Below are positions 8,019-15,349 of a DNA stretch of 64,000 nt, one piece after another. The position numbers were made by a program, and so were the translations under genes. Below the pieces are notes generated by a model. That model saw only the letters and a list, made by a program, of their open reading frames with translations, did no database searches and was not told the DNA's origin. Numbering within the stretch: position 1 is the first letter of the stretch; every line of letters starts with the position of its first letter. Origin of the DNA: Thermophilibacter immobilis (GTDB taxonomy: Bacteria > Actinomycetota > Coriobacteriia > Coriobacteriales > Atopobiaceae); contig NZ_CP063767.1 in assembly GCF_015277515.1 (NCBI RefSeq), positions 2,012,770 through 2,076,769 on the forward strand. Reading direction: 5' to 3'.

Positions 8019-9035
8019 CTATGACAATGGTCGGACTGTATCACCCAGTCGAATGCAGACGTCCAGCACAATCTCGATGGGATCGCCCTGTTCGCCCGCT
8101 AGACGACGATTCATCAGTTCAAATGAGCGTCGCGCGAGTTCTGACATGTTCTGGATGACCGTAGTTGCCGGAGGGTCCACGAGAAAGTCTGACTCGCTTT
8201 GGTCAAAGCTCACAAGTGAGTAGTCCTCCGGCACACGTCGACCCCTCTTTTGCAGGGCCCTTCGCAAACCAAGAGCGATGTAGTCACTCCCCGCTACGAT
8301 GGCGGTTGTATCGGTCTTTAGGACCTTCTCACCTGCTTCATACCCGCCGAGCATGGTATAGCTACTCTCGATAAGGTACTCGGGCCTCAGGATAAGACCA
8401 TGGTTCTCAAGAGCCTCCACATAGCCTCGAAACCTTGCACGACCCGTATTGGACCCACTTGTATTAGCTACACAACAGATTTTTGTATGGCCATTATCCA
8501 AAAGTAGCTTGGTCGCCTCATAGCCTCCGCGCTCGTTGTCAAAGTAGACACGATCGCACCTATAATTCACCAGATAGCGGTTGACCATGACGTAGGGAAC
8601 AGGGAGATCCTCCAGGACATAGATGAGTTCCTTGCTCTCATACGACTCATTGCTAGGAACAAAGAAGATGCCATCCACGCCTCGCTCAACGAGCTGGGCC
8701 ATGGTCGCAAGATCGCGCTCAAGCCGGTCGTTCGTATTGGCAATAAACAGCCCAAAGCCCTCTTTCTGACAGAGCCCCTCAAGATTCTTCGTATATGAAG
8801 TGTAGGTGCGACTCTCTATGCTGGGGATGATAAGTCCAAAAGTCTTAGAACGCCGAGAGACCAAACTCCGAGCAATGCGATTGGGAAGATACTTTCGCTC
8901 CTTTGCCACGCGTACGATTTCCTCACGTTTCTCCTCAGATACGCGCACGGGGTGACCGTTGAGCACACCAGAGACAATCGTAATGGAGACGCCGACCTCA
9001 TTGGCGATATCCTTCAGCGTTGTTTTGCTCCGCAT
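8019..9035 (-). CDS. LacI-family transcriptional regulator
   Basis: A 338-residue regulator. The N-terminal HTH (TLKDIANEVGVSITIVSGVLNG, written here as two pieces: TLKDIANEVGV and SITIVSGVLNG) is followed by the hinge helix and a periplasmic-binding-protein-like sensor domain (about 60-335; FGLIIPSIESRTY onward). The gene is read toward the PTS operon, and the 300-base gap between them holds two LacI-type palindromes, so it is very probably the local repressor. A GCGGCGCGTTC-type palindrome lies about 120 bases upstream of its own start. The inducer is unknown. Confidence 0.92.
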   Translation of the reverse strand: MRSKTTLKDIANEVGVSITIVSGVLNGHPVRVSEEKREEIVRVAKERKYLPNRIARSLVSRRSKTFGLIIPSIESRTYTSYTKNLEGLCQKEGFGLFIANTNDRLERDLATMAQLVERGVDGIFFVPSNESYESKELIYVLEDLPVPYVMVNRYLVNYRCDRVYFDNERGGYEATKLLLDNGHTKICCVANTSGSNTGRARFRGYVEALENHGLILRPEYLIESSYTMLGGYEAGEKVLKTDTTAIVAGSDYIALGLRRALQKRGRRVPEDYSLVSFDQSESDFLVDPPATTVIQNMSELARRSFELMNRRLAGEQGDPIEIVLDVCIRLGDTVRPLS

Positions 9036-9156
9036 GTGCCCTCACTGCCTTTTTCCTGCTGCTAAGTGTATTCATCTTACAAGATAAGGTGCCAGAATTA
9101 GCAGGTAACAGCCCTCTCATGAAATCAATCGAGGCTTCATTGACCGATGGAACGCT

Positions 9157-9180
9157 GCGGCGCGTTCATCGAACGCTACC
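9157..9180. promoter_or_regulatory. Palindromic operator candidate upstream of lacI
   Basis: GCGTTC-ATC-GAACGC (9162-9176) within a block that matches 2374-2397 at 21 of 24 bases. Both copies lie 105-130 bases upstream of a regulated gene start in the same catabolic island, suggesting a shared regulator. The rest of the 9036-9383 gap holds one repeat copy and the alcohol dehydrogenase terminator and no gene. Confidence 0.45.
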
Positions 9181-9252
9181 GACAAGCGCGAGAAAGCAGC
9201 ACGCTCGAGAGTGTATGCAATACTCTCACCACCTGCGGGGATTCTGGATGCG

Positions 9253-9290
9253 ATGCATAAAGCAATCGCTGACTCTCACAAAAGTCAGAA
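9253..9290 (-). repeat. Copy (a) of the TGACTCTCACAAAAGTCA repeat family
   Basis: CTGACTCTCACAAAAGTCAG at 9269-9288 has perfect 6-base arms around an 8-base loop. The family hallmark ATGCAT is at 9253-9258. Only one clear arm is seen here, in reverse orientation relative to copies (b) and (d). Confidence 0.6.
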
Positions 9291-9323
9291 TCCTGGGAGG
9301 GAGATGCCGAGGGGCAAGCACCG

Positions 9324-9357
9324 AGAAAAGGGGCCGGAACCCGCAGGTCCCAGCCCC
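9324..9357 (-). terminator. Terminator of the iron alcohol dehydrogenase gene
   Basis: A 12-base stem (9330-9341 with 9346-9357, two G-U pairs) and a 4-base loop, followed on the minus strand by TTTTCTC. It begins 26 bases past the stop codon. Confidence 0.75.
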
Positions 9358-9383
9358 CATACCACACAAGTCAGATGTACGAT

Positions 9384-10598
9384 CTAGAAGTCAACGTCCT
9401 CGTCGTTGTAGACGCACTCGAGAAGCTTCTCCATATCCTTCTGCGTGGGCTGGCGGGGGTTGGAGCCCGTGCAGGCGTCGAGCAGGGCATTGGCCGCGAC
9501 ATCGGCCTTCTTGGCCTTGAACTCGTCGTAGTCGATGATGGACTCGTCGGCCTTCACGCCGCCCTTGCCGTAGTTCTTGATGCCCTGGGGAATGTTGAGC
9601 TGATCATTGAGGTCGCGGATCTTCTGGACCAGGGCGGCCACGAGCTCGTCCTCCGTCTCGCCGGGGAGGTGCAGGATCTCGTGGGCAATGTAGGCGTAGC
9701 GAGTCTTGGCCCGGGTGTCCTTGGCATTGAACTGGATAACCTTGCCCAGGTACATGGCATTGGCGCAACCGTGAATGATATGGTCCCCGGAGTAGGCGGC
9801 CCCCGTCTTGTGCGCCATGGAGTGCACGATGCCGAGCAGGCCCGAGGAGAAGGCTATGCCGGCAAGGCACTGAGCCTCGTGCATGTGTGCGCGAGCCTCG
9901 TGGTCTCCCTGGTAGGATGCGGGCAGCCACTCGACGATCTCGCGGATGGCGTGCAGTGCGTTGGCGTCGGTGAACATCGAGCTCGCCGTGGAGACGTACG
10001 CCTCGATAGCGTGCGTCAGGGCATCCATGCCGGTGTGCGCGCACAGCTTGACGGGCATGGTGTAGGTGAGCTCGGGATCGACGATGGCCACGTCCGGCGT
10101 GATGTTGAAGTCGGCAAGAGGATACTTGATTCCCTTCTCGTAGTCCGTGATCACCGAGAAGGCCGTAACCTCAGTAGCGGTGCCGGACGTCGAGGAAATC
10201 GCGCAGAAGCGGGCCTTTGTGCGCAGCGTGGGAAAGCTGAACGGGACAACGGCTTCCTCAAAGGTCTCGTCAGGATACTCGTAAAAGAGCCACATGCCCT
10301 TGGCCGCGTCAATCGGAGAACCGCCGCCGATGCCGATGATCCAGTCAGGACCAAACTCCTCCATTGCCTTCGCGCCGCGCATGACGGTGTCAACGGAGGG
10401 GTCGGACTCAACGCCCTCAAAGATCTGGACCTCGAAGCCCGCCTCCTTGAGATCGGCCTCGACCTCCTGCAGGAAGCCGCCCCGGCGCATAGAGCCCCCG
10501 CCGGTGACTATCAGGGCCTTAGACCCCTTGAGCTTCTTCACCTCGTGGCGGGCTCCCTCGCCAAAGTACAGGTCGCGCGGATTGGTAAACTGTCCCAT
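9384..10598 (-). CDS. Iron-containing alcohol dehydrogenase (butanol dehydrogenase type)
   Basis: A 404-residue group III Fe-dependent alcohol dehydrogenase. The NAD-binding motif GIGGGSPIDAAK lies near residue 95. The metal ligands are in GMDALTHAIEAY and GIVHSMAHKTGA followed by HGCANA. It would reduce aldehydes to alcohols to recycle NADH during fermentation. The gene stands alone between its own terminator and a long leader with two strong hairpins, and faces away from the TPR gene pair. GGAGGAGAACGT precedes the ATG. The aldehyde preference (acetaldehyde, butyraldehyde, propanediol) is not visible. Confidence 0.92.
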   Translation of the reverse strand: MGQFTNPRDLYFGEGARHEVKKLKGSKALIVTGGGSMRRGGFLQEVEADLKEAGFEVQIFEGVESDPSVDTVMRGAKAMEEFGPDWIIGIGGGSPIDAAKGMWLFYEYPDETFEEAVVPFSFPTLRTKARFCAISSTSGTATEVTAFSVITDYEKGIKYPLADFNITPDVAIVDPELTYTMPVKLCAHTGMDALTHAIEAYVSTASSMFTDANALHAIREIVEWLPASYQGDHEARAHMHEAQCLAGIAFSSGLLGIVHSMAHKTGAAYSGDHIIHGCANAMYLGKVIQFNAKDTRAKTRYAYIAHEILHLPGETEDELVAALVQKIRDLNDQLNIPQGIKNYGKGGVKADESIIDYDEFKAKKADVAANALLDACTGSNPRQPTQKDMEKLLECVYNDEDVDF

Positions 10599-10619
10599 AC
10601 GTTCTCCTCCGGTTCTCTG

Positions 10620-10637
10620 CCGTCGCCACCGCGACGG
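10620..10637 (-). promoter_or_regulatory. Leader hairpin 1 of the alcohol dehydrogenase gene
   Basis: Perfect 7-base arms (CCGTCGC/GCGACGG) with a 4-base loop, 21 bases upstream of the start codon and close to the ribosome site. Together with hairpin 2 it suggests a regulated leader. Confidence 0.45.
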
Positions 10638-10642
10638 AATGT

Positions 10643-10666
10643 AAAACGGGGGAATCCCCCGTTTTT
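10643..10666 (-). promoter_or_regulatory. Terminator-like hairpin in the alcohol dehydrogenase leader
   Basis: Perfect 10-base arms AAAACGGGGG/CCCCCGTTTT around AAT. On the minus strand it ends in TTTTA, like an intrinsic terminator placed 45 bases upstream of the gene it precedes. This is the layout of an attenuator. It could also simply insulate the gene. The remaining part of the 10599-11002 gap, toward the TPR genes, shows no gene. Confidence 0.5.
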
Positions 10667-11002
10667 GGCAAACGAGACGGTCATCTCCTGGGCTTTCGGC
10701 GCACGGTAGGTAACTCTCGGTGTACGGACAGCTCAGACCCCATTAGAATATCAGAAATCCCTTGGCAACAATCCCTCATTTTGCATTCTCAGAGAGGCGT
10801 CGAAACGCAATCCCCTCGTATCTCACCACATCATATTCTTTAAGTATCTCCAACCTTTCGAGGAGAAAAAGCGACCCGAAACCACCAACGGACCTTCAAA
10901 GAGCCGCGGTTCAGAGAAACTCCCTGGGAAGGCCACTGCAGCGGAGCCACGCCGCATGTCCCGGGCATCTCGGCTACCATAGGAAGTCCGAAAGGAGGCT
11001 CG

Positions 11003-12049
11003 ATGGCGCACGACCCAAAACGCGAGGACTACCAGCGACTGAGCCTGCGGTTCGCCCGCGAGCTCGACGCAGGTGACCCCGTTGCCGCCACCCGCGCGTT
11101 CGCGTCGTTTGGGCGCCGCTTCGCGCAGGATCGCGACAGCCTCCCCCAGTCTGACGCCGACCGAGCCTTCCACCTGGTCGTTCTAGCGGCCGAGGTCATC
11201 GACTACGAGCTCCCCTTTGCCACCGACGAGGCGGCCGAGAAGCTCATCCAACGCGGGAAGGACTTCCTGAACGAGGCGCTTCGACTTGACCCCTCCTGCC
11301 ACGACGCGCTGAGGATGCGCTCCTCGTCCGAGGCCCCGACCGTCGACGCCCGCTATCGCTTTCTTGCGGGACACGTCAGGGAGGTTCGTGCGTCATGCGA
11401 GAAGATCCGCGACGAGGCGCGCGGGGGGCTGAGCGGCGAGCGCGCTACGCTCGCAGCCGACATCGCCCTGCGTCCCTACTGGCGCTGGCTGGCCTCGATG
11501 GCCGAGGAGGCCCTGATCTGCGGGCGCAACCATGATGCAATCGCCGCCGCCGAGGAGCTTCTCGCACAGGACCCGCACGACACCTCGGACGTTCGCTTTA
11601 CGCTCGCCTACGCGCTCGCCAAGCTCGAGGACGAGGAGGGGCTGAGCGAGCTCTCCCGACGCTACGCGTCCCTCTGCCCGCTGCGTCCGGCCGACGACGC
11701 CTGGATTACGCTGGCACGCATCTCCCTTGCCCACAAGCGCTGCGACTTTGCCTCTGCGCGCGAGCAGCTCGCGCGGCTCCTCGCGACCTATCCCGGAACC
11801 GGCTCGGCCCTCATTCGCCAGAGCGAGCTTCCTGACGGCGAGTTCGCCCGGCTGCGTGTAACGCCCTACAGCGAGGACGAGCTCATCCTTGCCGTGAGCG
11901 AGGGCATTGTCCTTTTGCAGGAGGGTAGCGCGAGGAGCGGCAAGGGAGTCCTCGGCTCCTGGATTGCACGCGAGGTCGCGCGGATGGACCCGCACGCCAC
12001 CGAGGAGGCCCTGCACATGGGGCGCAACGAGGGGGCGCAGAGCTCGTGA
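11003..12049 (+). CDS. TPR-like (ST7-type repeat) protein of unknown function, first of a pair
   Basis: A 348-residue soluble, helical protein. The central part (LRPYWRWLASMAEEAL, then GRNHDAIAAAEELLAQDP, about 165-205) resembles the tetratricopeptide-like repeats of ST7-family proteins, and helical pairs continue to about residue 285. AAGGAGG precedes the ATG. Its stop overlaps the GTG of the next gene, which is a diverged paralog, so the two are translationally coupled and may form a heteromer. No catalytic motif or membrane segment is seen. Function unknown; protein-protein scaffolding is the usual role of such folds. Confidence 0.75.
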   Translation: MAHDPKREDYQRLSLRFARELDAGDPVAATRAFASFGRRFAQDRDSLPQSDADRAFHLVVLAAEVIDYELPFATDEAAEKLIQRGKDFLNEALRLDPSCHDALRMRSSSEAPTVDARYRFLAGHVREVRASCEKIRDEARGGLSGERATLAADIALRPYWRWLASMAEEALICGRNHDAIAAAEELLAQDPHDTSDVRFTLAYALAKLEDEEGLSELSRRYASLCPLRPADDAWITLARISLAHKRCDFASAREQLARLLATYPGTGSALIRQSELPDGEFARLRVTPYSEDELILAVSEGIVLLQEGSARSGKGVLGSWIAREVARMDPHATEEALHMGRNEGAQSS

Positions 12050-13017
12050 ACGCCTGGGGTGAGCTGGTGGAGCGCTGCGCCACACATCGGCGCGAGAAGA
12101 TTGGGCCCCTCTCCGACGAGGCCTATGCAGAGCTTTTGCTCGCGGTGCGCCACGACCCCGCGTCATTTATCGACGATCCTTCCGAACAGGCATTCCTTGG
12201 GCTCGCACAAGCACTTGACGCCTACCACGAGAGCCTGGACGACGAAGATCTCCTGGATGACGAGGCCTACCAGGCGGCGCGAACCCGGCGTCTCTCGGCC
12301 CTTGCCGAACACTGCGCCGAGGTGTCCACAACTGACGAGAAATGCCTAGACGCTCGCCTCGTGCGAATCCTTGCAAGCGACCTCGACCCCGACCCGCTGC
12401 TCGAGGAGCTTATTGGCCTGGAGCAGGCGGTTGCCAAGGACCTGCCCATCGATGCCGCGCCGAGCTCCGATCTCTGGCCGGACGTCTTCTGCCGCCCGCG
12501 CCTCAGGCTGCGCGCTGCCGTGGCGCGGACCTGTCTGGACGGGGCGCGCTTCCGCATGGCTGCGAGCGCGGCAGCCTCCGTGATCGACGCCTCCCCGAGC
12601 GATCCGGTGGGCGCGCGTCATACCTACGCGCTTGCCTTGGCGCGCCTCGAGGATGAGCCTGGGTTTGATGCGCTCGACGCACGGTTTTCTCGCCAGGGAA
12701 GTCCCTGGTTGCACCTCGCGCGCACGATCCTGCTCTACAAGCTCAACCGGATGAGCGCCGCTCGCCGTGCGCTGCGCGGGTTCGACGAACTCAACGTAGG
12801 AGGTGCCTACGCGCTGCTACGTCCCGCCTACGTTGAGATCTATCTCCCCGACCGACCCAAGGTGAGCCCCGGCGGACTCGAGGAGGGCACGTTCGCCGTG
12901 CGAGAGGCAGAGCCCATCATCGCTGACATCCCCGATTTCATCGGCTGGTGTCAGGATCATGACTGGTTCGTTCGCTCCGCCGAGCGCTTTGCTGAGGAGA
13001 ACGACCTGGACTGGTAG
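12046..13017 (+). CDS. TPR-like (ST7-type repeat) protein of unknown function, second of a pair
   Basis: A 323-residue paralog of the preceding protein. The region RLRAAVARTCLDGARFRMAA, then SVIDASPSDPVGARHTYALA (about 150-205), aligns with the repeat block of its neighbour. It begins with GTG overlapping the upstream TGA (GTGA). The N-terminal half is acidic (DDEDLLDDEAY). No enzymatic motif or signal peptide is seen. The tandem arrangement suggests duplication followed by divergence. Confidence 0.75.
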   Translation: MNAWGELVERCATHRREKIGPLSDEAYAELLLAVRHDPASFIDDPSEQAFLGLAQALDAYHESLDDEDLLDDEAYQAARTRRLSALAEHCAEVSTTDEKCLDARLVRILASDLDPDPLLEELIGLEQAVAKDLPIDAAPSSDLWPDVFCRPRLRLRAAVARTCLDGARFRMAASAAASVIDASPSDPVGARHTYALALARLEDEPGFDALDARFSRQGSPWLHLARTILLYKLNRMSAARRALRGFDELNVGGAYALLRPAYVEIYLPDRPKVSPGGLEEGTFAVREAEPIIADIPDFIGWCQDHDWFVRSAERFAEENDLDW

Positions 13018-13031
13018 AGCCATCTGCCGTG

Positions 13032-13220
13032 TCAGCTATTTCGTATGAGGTTGATGAGCTCCGCCCTGCGTAGCTTGGAGTAGCCGTGCAGCCCGAGCTC
13101 CCTTGCACGGTGGCACAGCTCAGCAACGGTGCGGTCGGGCAGGTCCTCCGCCTTTTCCTTAGTAGCGAGAAAGCCCCTAGAAAGGGAAAACACGGGCACC
13201 CCAGGTGAGTGCCCGTGCAA
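13032..13220 (-). CDS. Small Rho-N-domain (SAP-like) protein, possibly start-damaged
   Basis: Up to 62 residues. The C-terminal half (RTVAELCHRARELGLHGYSK, then LRRAELINLIR) is a recognisable Rho-termination-factor N-terminal / SAP-like helix-extended-loop-helix, a nucleic-acid-binding module often found as a free small protein in this class. The longest reading starts at a TTG that lies inside the tRNA-Glu terminator. The natural place for a start, just before ATKEKAED, carries CTC where an ATG would be expected. It may be made from one of the GTG or TTG codons or be a recently inactivated gene. Confidence 0.45.
   Translation of the reverse strand: MHGHSPGVPVFSLSRGFLATKEKAEDLPDRTVAELCHRARELGLHGYSKLRRAELINLIRNS
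13186..13217 (-). terminator. Terminator of the tRNA-Glu gene
   Basis: Perfect 9-base arms CACGGGCAC (13191-13199) and GTGCCCGTG (13209-13217) with TTTT following on the minus strand, 15 bases past the tRNA end. Confidence 0.8.
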
Positions 13221-13231
13221 TACGAGTCGGG

Positions 13232-13304
13232 TGCCCCCAACGGGACTCGAACCCGTGTTACCGCCTTGAAAGGGCGGTGTCCTAGGCCACTAGACGATGG
13301 GGAC
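13232..13304 (-). tRNA. tRNA-Glu (anticodon UUC)
   Basis: A 73-base cloverleaf on the minus strand. The anticodon loop CTTTCAA sits between CCGCC and GGCGG, and the T arm is GGGTTCGAGTCCC. The acceptor pairs GTCCCCA with TGGGGGC, with one U-G pair. The discriminator is A followed by encoded CC. It has its own downstream terminator. Confidence 0.95.
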
Positions 13305-13373
13305 GCAGGGCAGAGTATATCAGACGCCCGTCGGAGGATTCGCGAGGTGTCTTTTCGAAGCAGCACATGGGCC

Positions 13374-13596
13374 CTTTTCGGGTTTGGGTTCTCCGTGACA
13401 GACGATTCGAGAAGAGAATCGAGAAAAGACCAGATGGCAGATGCCCCTATATCCGCCGAGCCCCTCCGATGAACCCAAACTCAACTTCGAGTTTGGGTTC
13501 GCCCCAGTAACGATTTGATGGCACTACCTCAGAAAACATGAATGAATCGAGCAGGGCTCCAAAAAAAGCCTATTCCGAGAACCCAAACCCGAAAAG
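13374..13596. repeat. 223-bp element with 20-bp perfect terminal inverted repeats
   Basis: CTTTTCGGGTTTGGGTTCTC at 13374-13393 recurs exactly inverted at 13577-13596. Between them, GAACCCAAACTC (13471-13482) and GAGTTTGGGTTC (13489-13500) form a perfect 12-base hairpin whose arm resembles the terminal repeat. It has no coding capacity and fills the gap between two tRNA genes. It is either a MITE-like element or a structured RNA. Confidence 0.6.
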
Positions 13597-13605
13597 AGGT
13601 GATGG

Positions 13606-13687
13606 TAGGGGCGGTGGGACTCGAACCCACAATCCTTTCGGCTGCGGATTTTAAGTCCGCTGCGTATGCCAATTCCGCCACGCCCCC
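13606..13687 (-). tRNA. tRNA-Leu (anticodon UAA)
   Basis: An 82-base class II tRNA with a long variable arm (CAGCCGAAAGGATTG region). The anticodon loop CTTAAAA is flanked by GCGGA/TCCGC, and the T arm is GGGTTCGAGTCCC. The acceptor GGGGGCG pairs with CGCCCCT, and A is the discriminator. Confidence 0.95.
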
Positions 13688-13702
13688 GTGTCTATGAACA
13701 TC

Positions 13703-14728
13703 CTAGCGCAGCGGACGCAGAGCGGGCTTCCAGACCACGGGAGACTCGACGCCGCAGAGCTCGGCAGCCGCCGCGAGCGCCAAGCCAAAGAGCAGGTCGG
13801 ACTCGCTGACCACCAGCCGCTCGAAGCCCGTCTGGCGCATGAGCTCCGCCACGGCCACCGCCCCGCCCAGCATCACGGGGGCGCGCTTCTCCTGCAGGCC
13901 TGGCAGCGCGGCGCGCTCCTCCACCGTCAAGCCGGCGAGAAGCGCCTCGAGTTCCTCGACCCGACTCCGGGAGAGCGTGGCAAGATGAACGCGCGCGGGA
14001 TCGTAGGGATCGAGCCGCGCGTCAATCGCCACCAGGCTGGTCACGGTGCCGCCGCAGACGACGAGCTCCTCGGGAGCGGCAGGGGCGTCCTTGTCCGAGC
14101 GCGCGGATTTCGCAGCTCGCAGGCCGCCCCTCTCGACAGCGCCCCTGAAGGCCGAAGCCGCAAACTCGTGAGCAGCGGCAAGGTCATCCGCAGAAGGCAG
14201 AGGCCCAGCTGAGAGGTACTTCTCCGTAACGCGTCGGCACCCCACGTCAACAGACGTAACAAATCCCAGGTCGAAGGCTCCGTCAGTACCCAAGGAGCCC
14301 AGCGCGAGCTCGGTGGAGCCGCCTCCGTTATCGGCCACCATAATCCGCTTGCCCCTAAAGTCCTGGGCCACGCCCAGAAACGTGAGGGTACCCTCAAGCT
14401 CACCGGGGATGATCACTGGCTCGAGTCCGATTGAGCCCAGCGCGGCTCCTAGCTCGCGCGCGTTTCTGGCGTCACGCGCCGCGCTCGTCAGGGTACAGCA
14501 GACGACCTCGGCCTTTGCCTCGCGAGCGGACTCGACGTAGCCCCGCGCGCACAGAAAGACGCGCTCCATGGCCTCCTGCTTGAGCTCCCCCGTCTGGTCC
14601 ACGTTCTCACCGAGGTTGCAGATCTCGGAGTGCTTGGCAAGGCGCACCACGCGGCCGCCCTCGACGTCAGCCACGGCAAGACGGGCGGTCACGGTCCCGA
14701 TGTCGATGCAGGCAATGCGTCGCATCAT
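13703..14728 (-). CDS. Ppx/GppA-family exopolyphosphatase or pppGpp phosphatase
   Basis: A 341-residue sugar-kinase/Hsp70/actin-fold phosphatase. The first phosphate-binding loop is ACIDIGTVTARL (about 5-16), the second is MVADNGGGSTELALG (about 130-144), and CGGTVTSL is in the C-terminal half. It would hydrolyse inorganic polyphosphate or pppGpp. Its length matches the short, two-domain family without the HD extension. The ATG overlaps the stop of the DivIC-like gene (ATGA), so the two are coupled. Polyphosphatase or pppGpp phosphatase activity cannot be separated by sequence. Confidence 0.88.
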   Translation of the reverse strand: MMRRIACIDIGTVTARLAVADVEGGRVVRLAKHSEICNLGENVDQTGELKQEAMERVFLCARGYVESAREAKAEVVCCTLTSAARDARNARELGAALGSIGLEPVIIPGELEGTLTFLGVAQDFRGKRIMVADNGGGSTELALGSLGTDGAFDLGFVTSVDVGCRRVTEKYLSAGPLPSADDLAAAHEFAASAFRGAVERGGLRAAKSARSDKDAPAAPEELVVCGGTVTSLVAIDARLDPYDPARVHLATLSRSRVEELEALLAGLTVEERAALPGLQEKRAPVMLGGAVAVAELMRQTGFERLVVSESDLLFGLALAAAAELCGVESPVVWKPALRPLR

Positions 14729-15252
14729 TGCGCCTGGTACTGGAAGACGAAGTCGCCCAGGCTCAGGTACCAGGGGAGCTCCGTCGCAGTCGTGTCTTGG
14801 CTAGTGGAGTCGTCCTCGTCCATGCCCTCCACGACCACGCCCGTCTCGCCCTCGCTCACGTAGCCCTTCTTGCGCGCCTCGTCCTCGATGCCCTCGCGCG
14901 ACTGCAGGCGTTCGATGTCACTTTGGTACTCGTCGTTGCTCTGGTCGAGCCCAGAGATCTGCGAGCCCAGACTCTGACCGTCTCTCCAGGCGACGTACAG
15001 CCCCTGAGCGGGGGCGTAGAGCGCCACGACGACCAGGGCCAGAGCGGCAAAGACGATAAGGGGCACGCGGAAGCGCCGGACCAGACCAGAAAGGGCGCCG
15101 ACCTTCTCGCCCGCGCGAGAGACCTTCTTGCGCGGGGGCTTCGACGCGCGCGTGCTCCCCACCGGAATGCGACCCGTCGAGTCAAGCGAGGGGCGCGCGG
15201 CTGCGCGGCCGGCGCGCACGCCTGACGTAATTTTTGAGGAAGACTCGCTCAT
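14725..15252 (-). CDS. Septum formation initiator protein (FtsB/DivIC family)
   Basis: A 175-residue bitopic division protein. It has a cytoplasmic, basic N-terminus (about 1-60), one membrane segment (VPLIVFAALALVVVALYAP, about 63-82), then an extracytoplasmic coiled coil (LGSQISGLDQSNDEYQSDIE region) and an acidic, disordered tail. Such proteins form the FtsB/FtsL/FtsQ complex at the septum. I start at 15252 (MSESSSK) because upstream codons have no membrane or conserved content; the ribosome site is weak. It lies 97 bases after mazG and is coupled to ppx/gppA. Confidence 0.85.
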   Translation of the reverse strand: MSESSSKITSGVRAGRAAARPSLDSTGRIPVGSTRASKPPRKKVSRAGEKVGALSGLVRRFRVPLIVFAALALVVVALYAPAQGLYVAWRDGQSLGSQISGLDQSNDEYQSDIERLQSREGIEDEARKKGYVSEGETGVVVEGMDEDDSTSQDTTATELPWYLSLGDFVFQYQAQ

Positions 15253-15349
15253 GCCACAGCTTCGTTTCTTGATCGTTTGGGCAAAGCCAGGCGCAACGAG
15301 GTCGCGCCCTCCTCTTTTATACCAGACGCATCCGCGCGCAACGAGAAGG

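Noticed and set aside
13209-13472. Plus-strand frame containing APNGTRTRVTAL
   Set aside because: This is a translation of the tRNA-Glu antisense sequence, a frequent spurious annotation; the RNA gene explains it.
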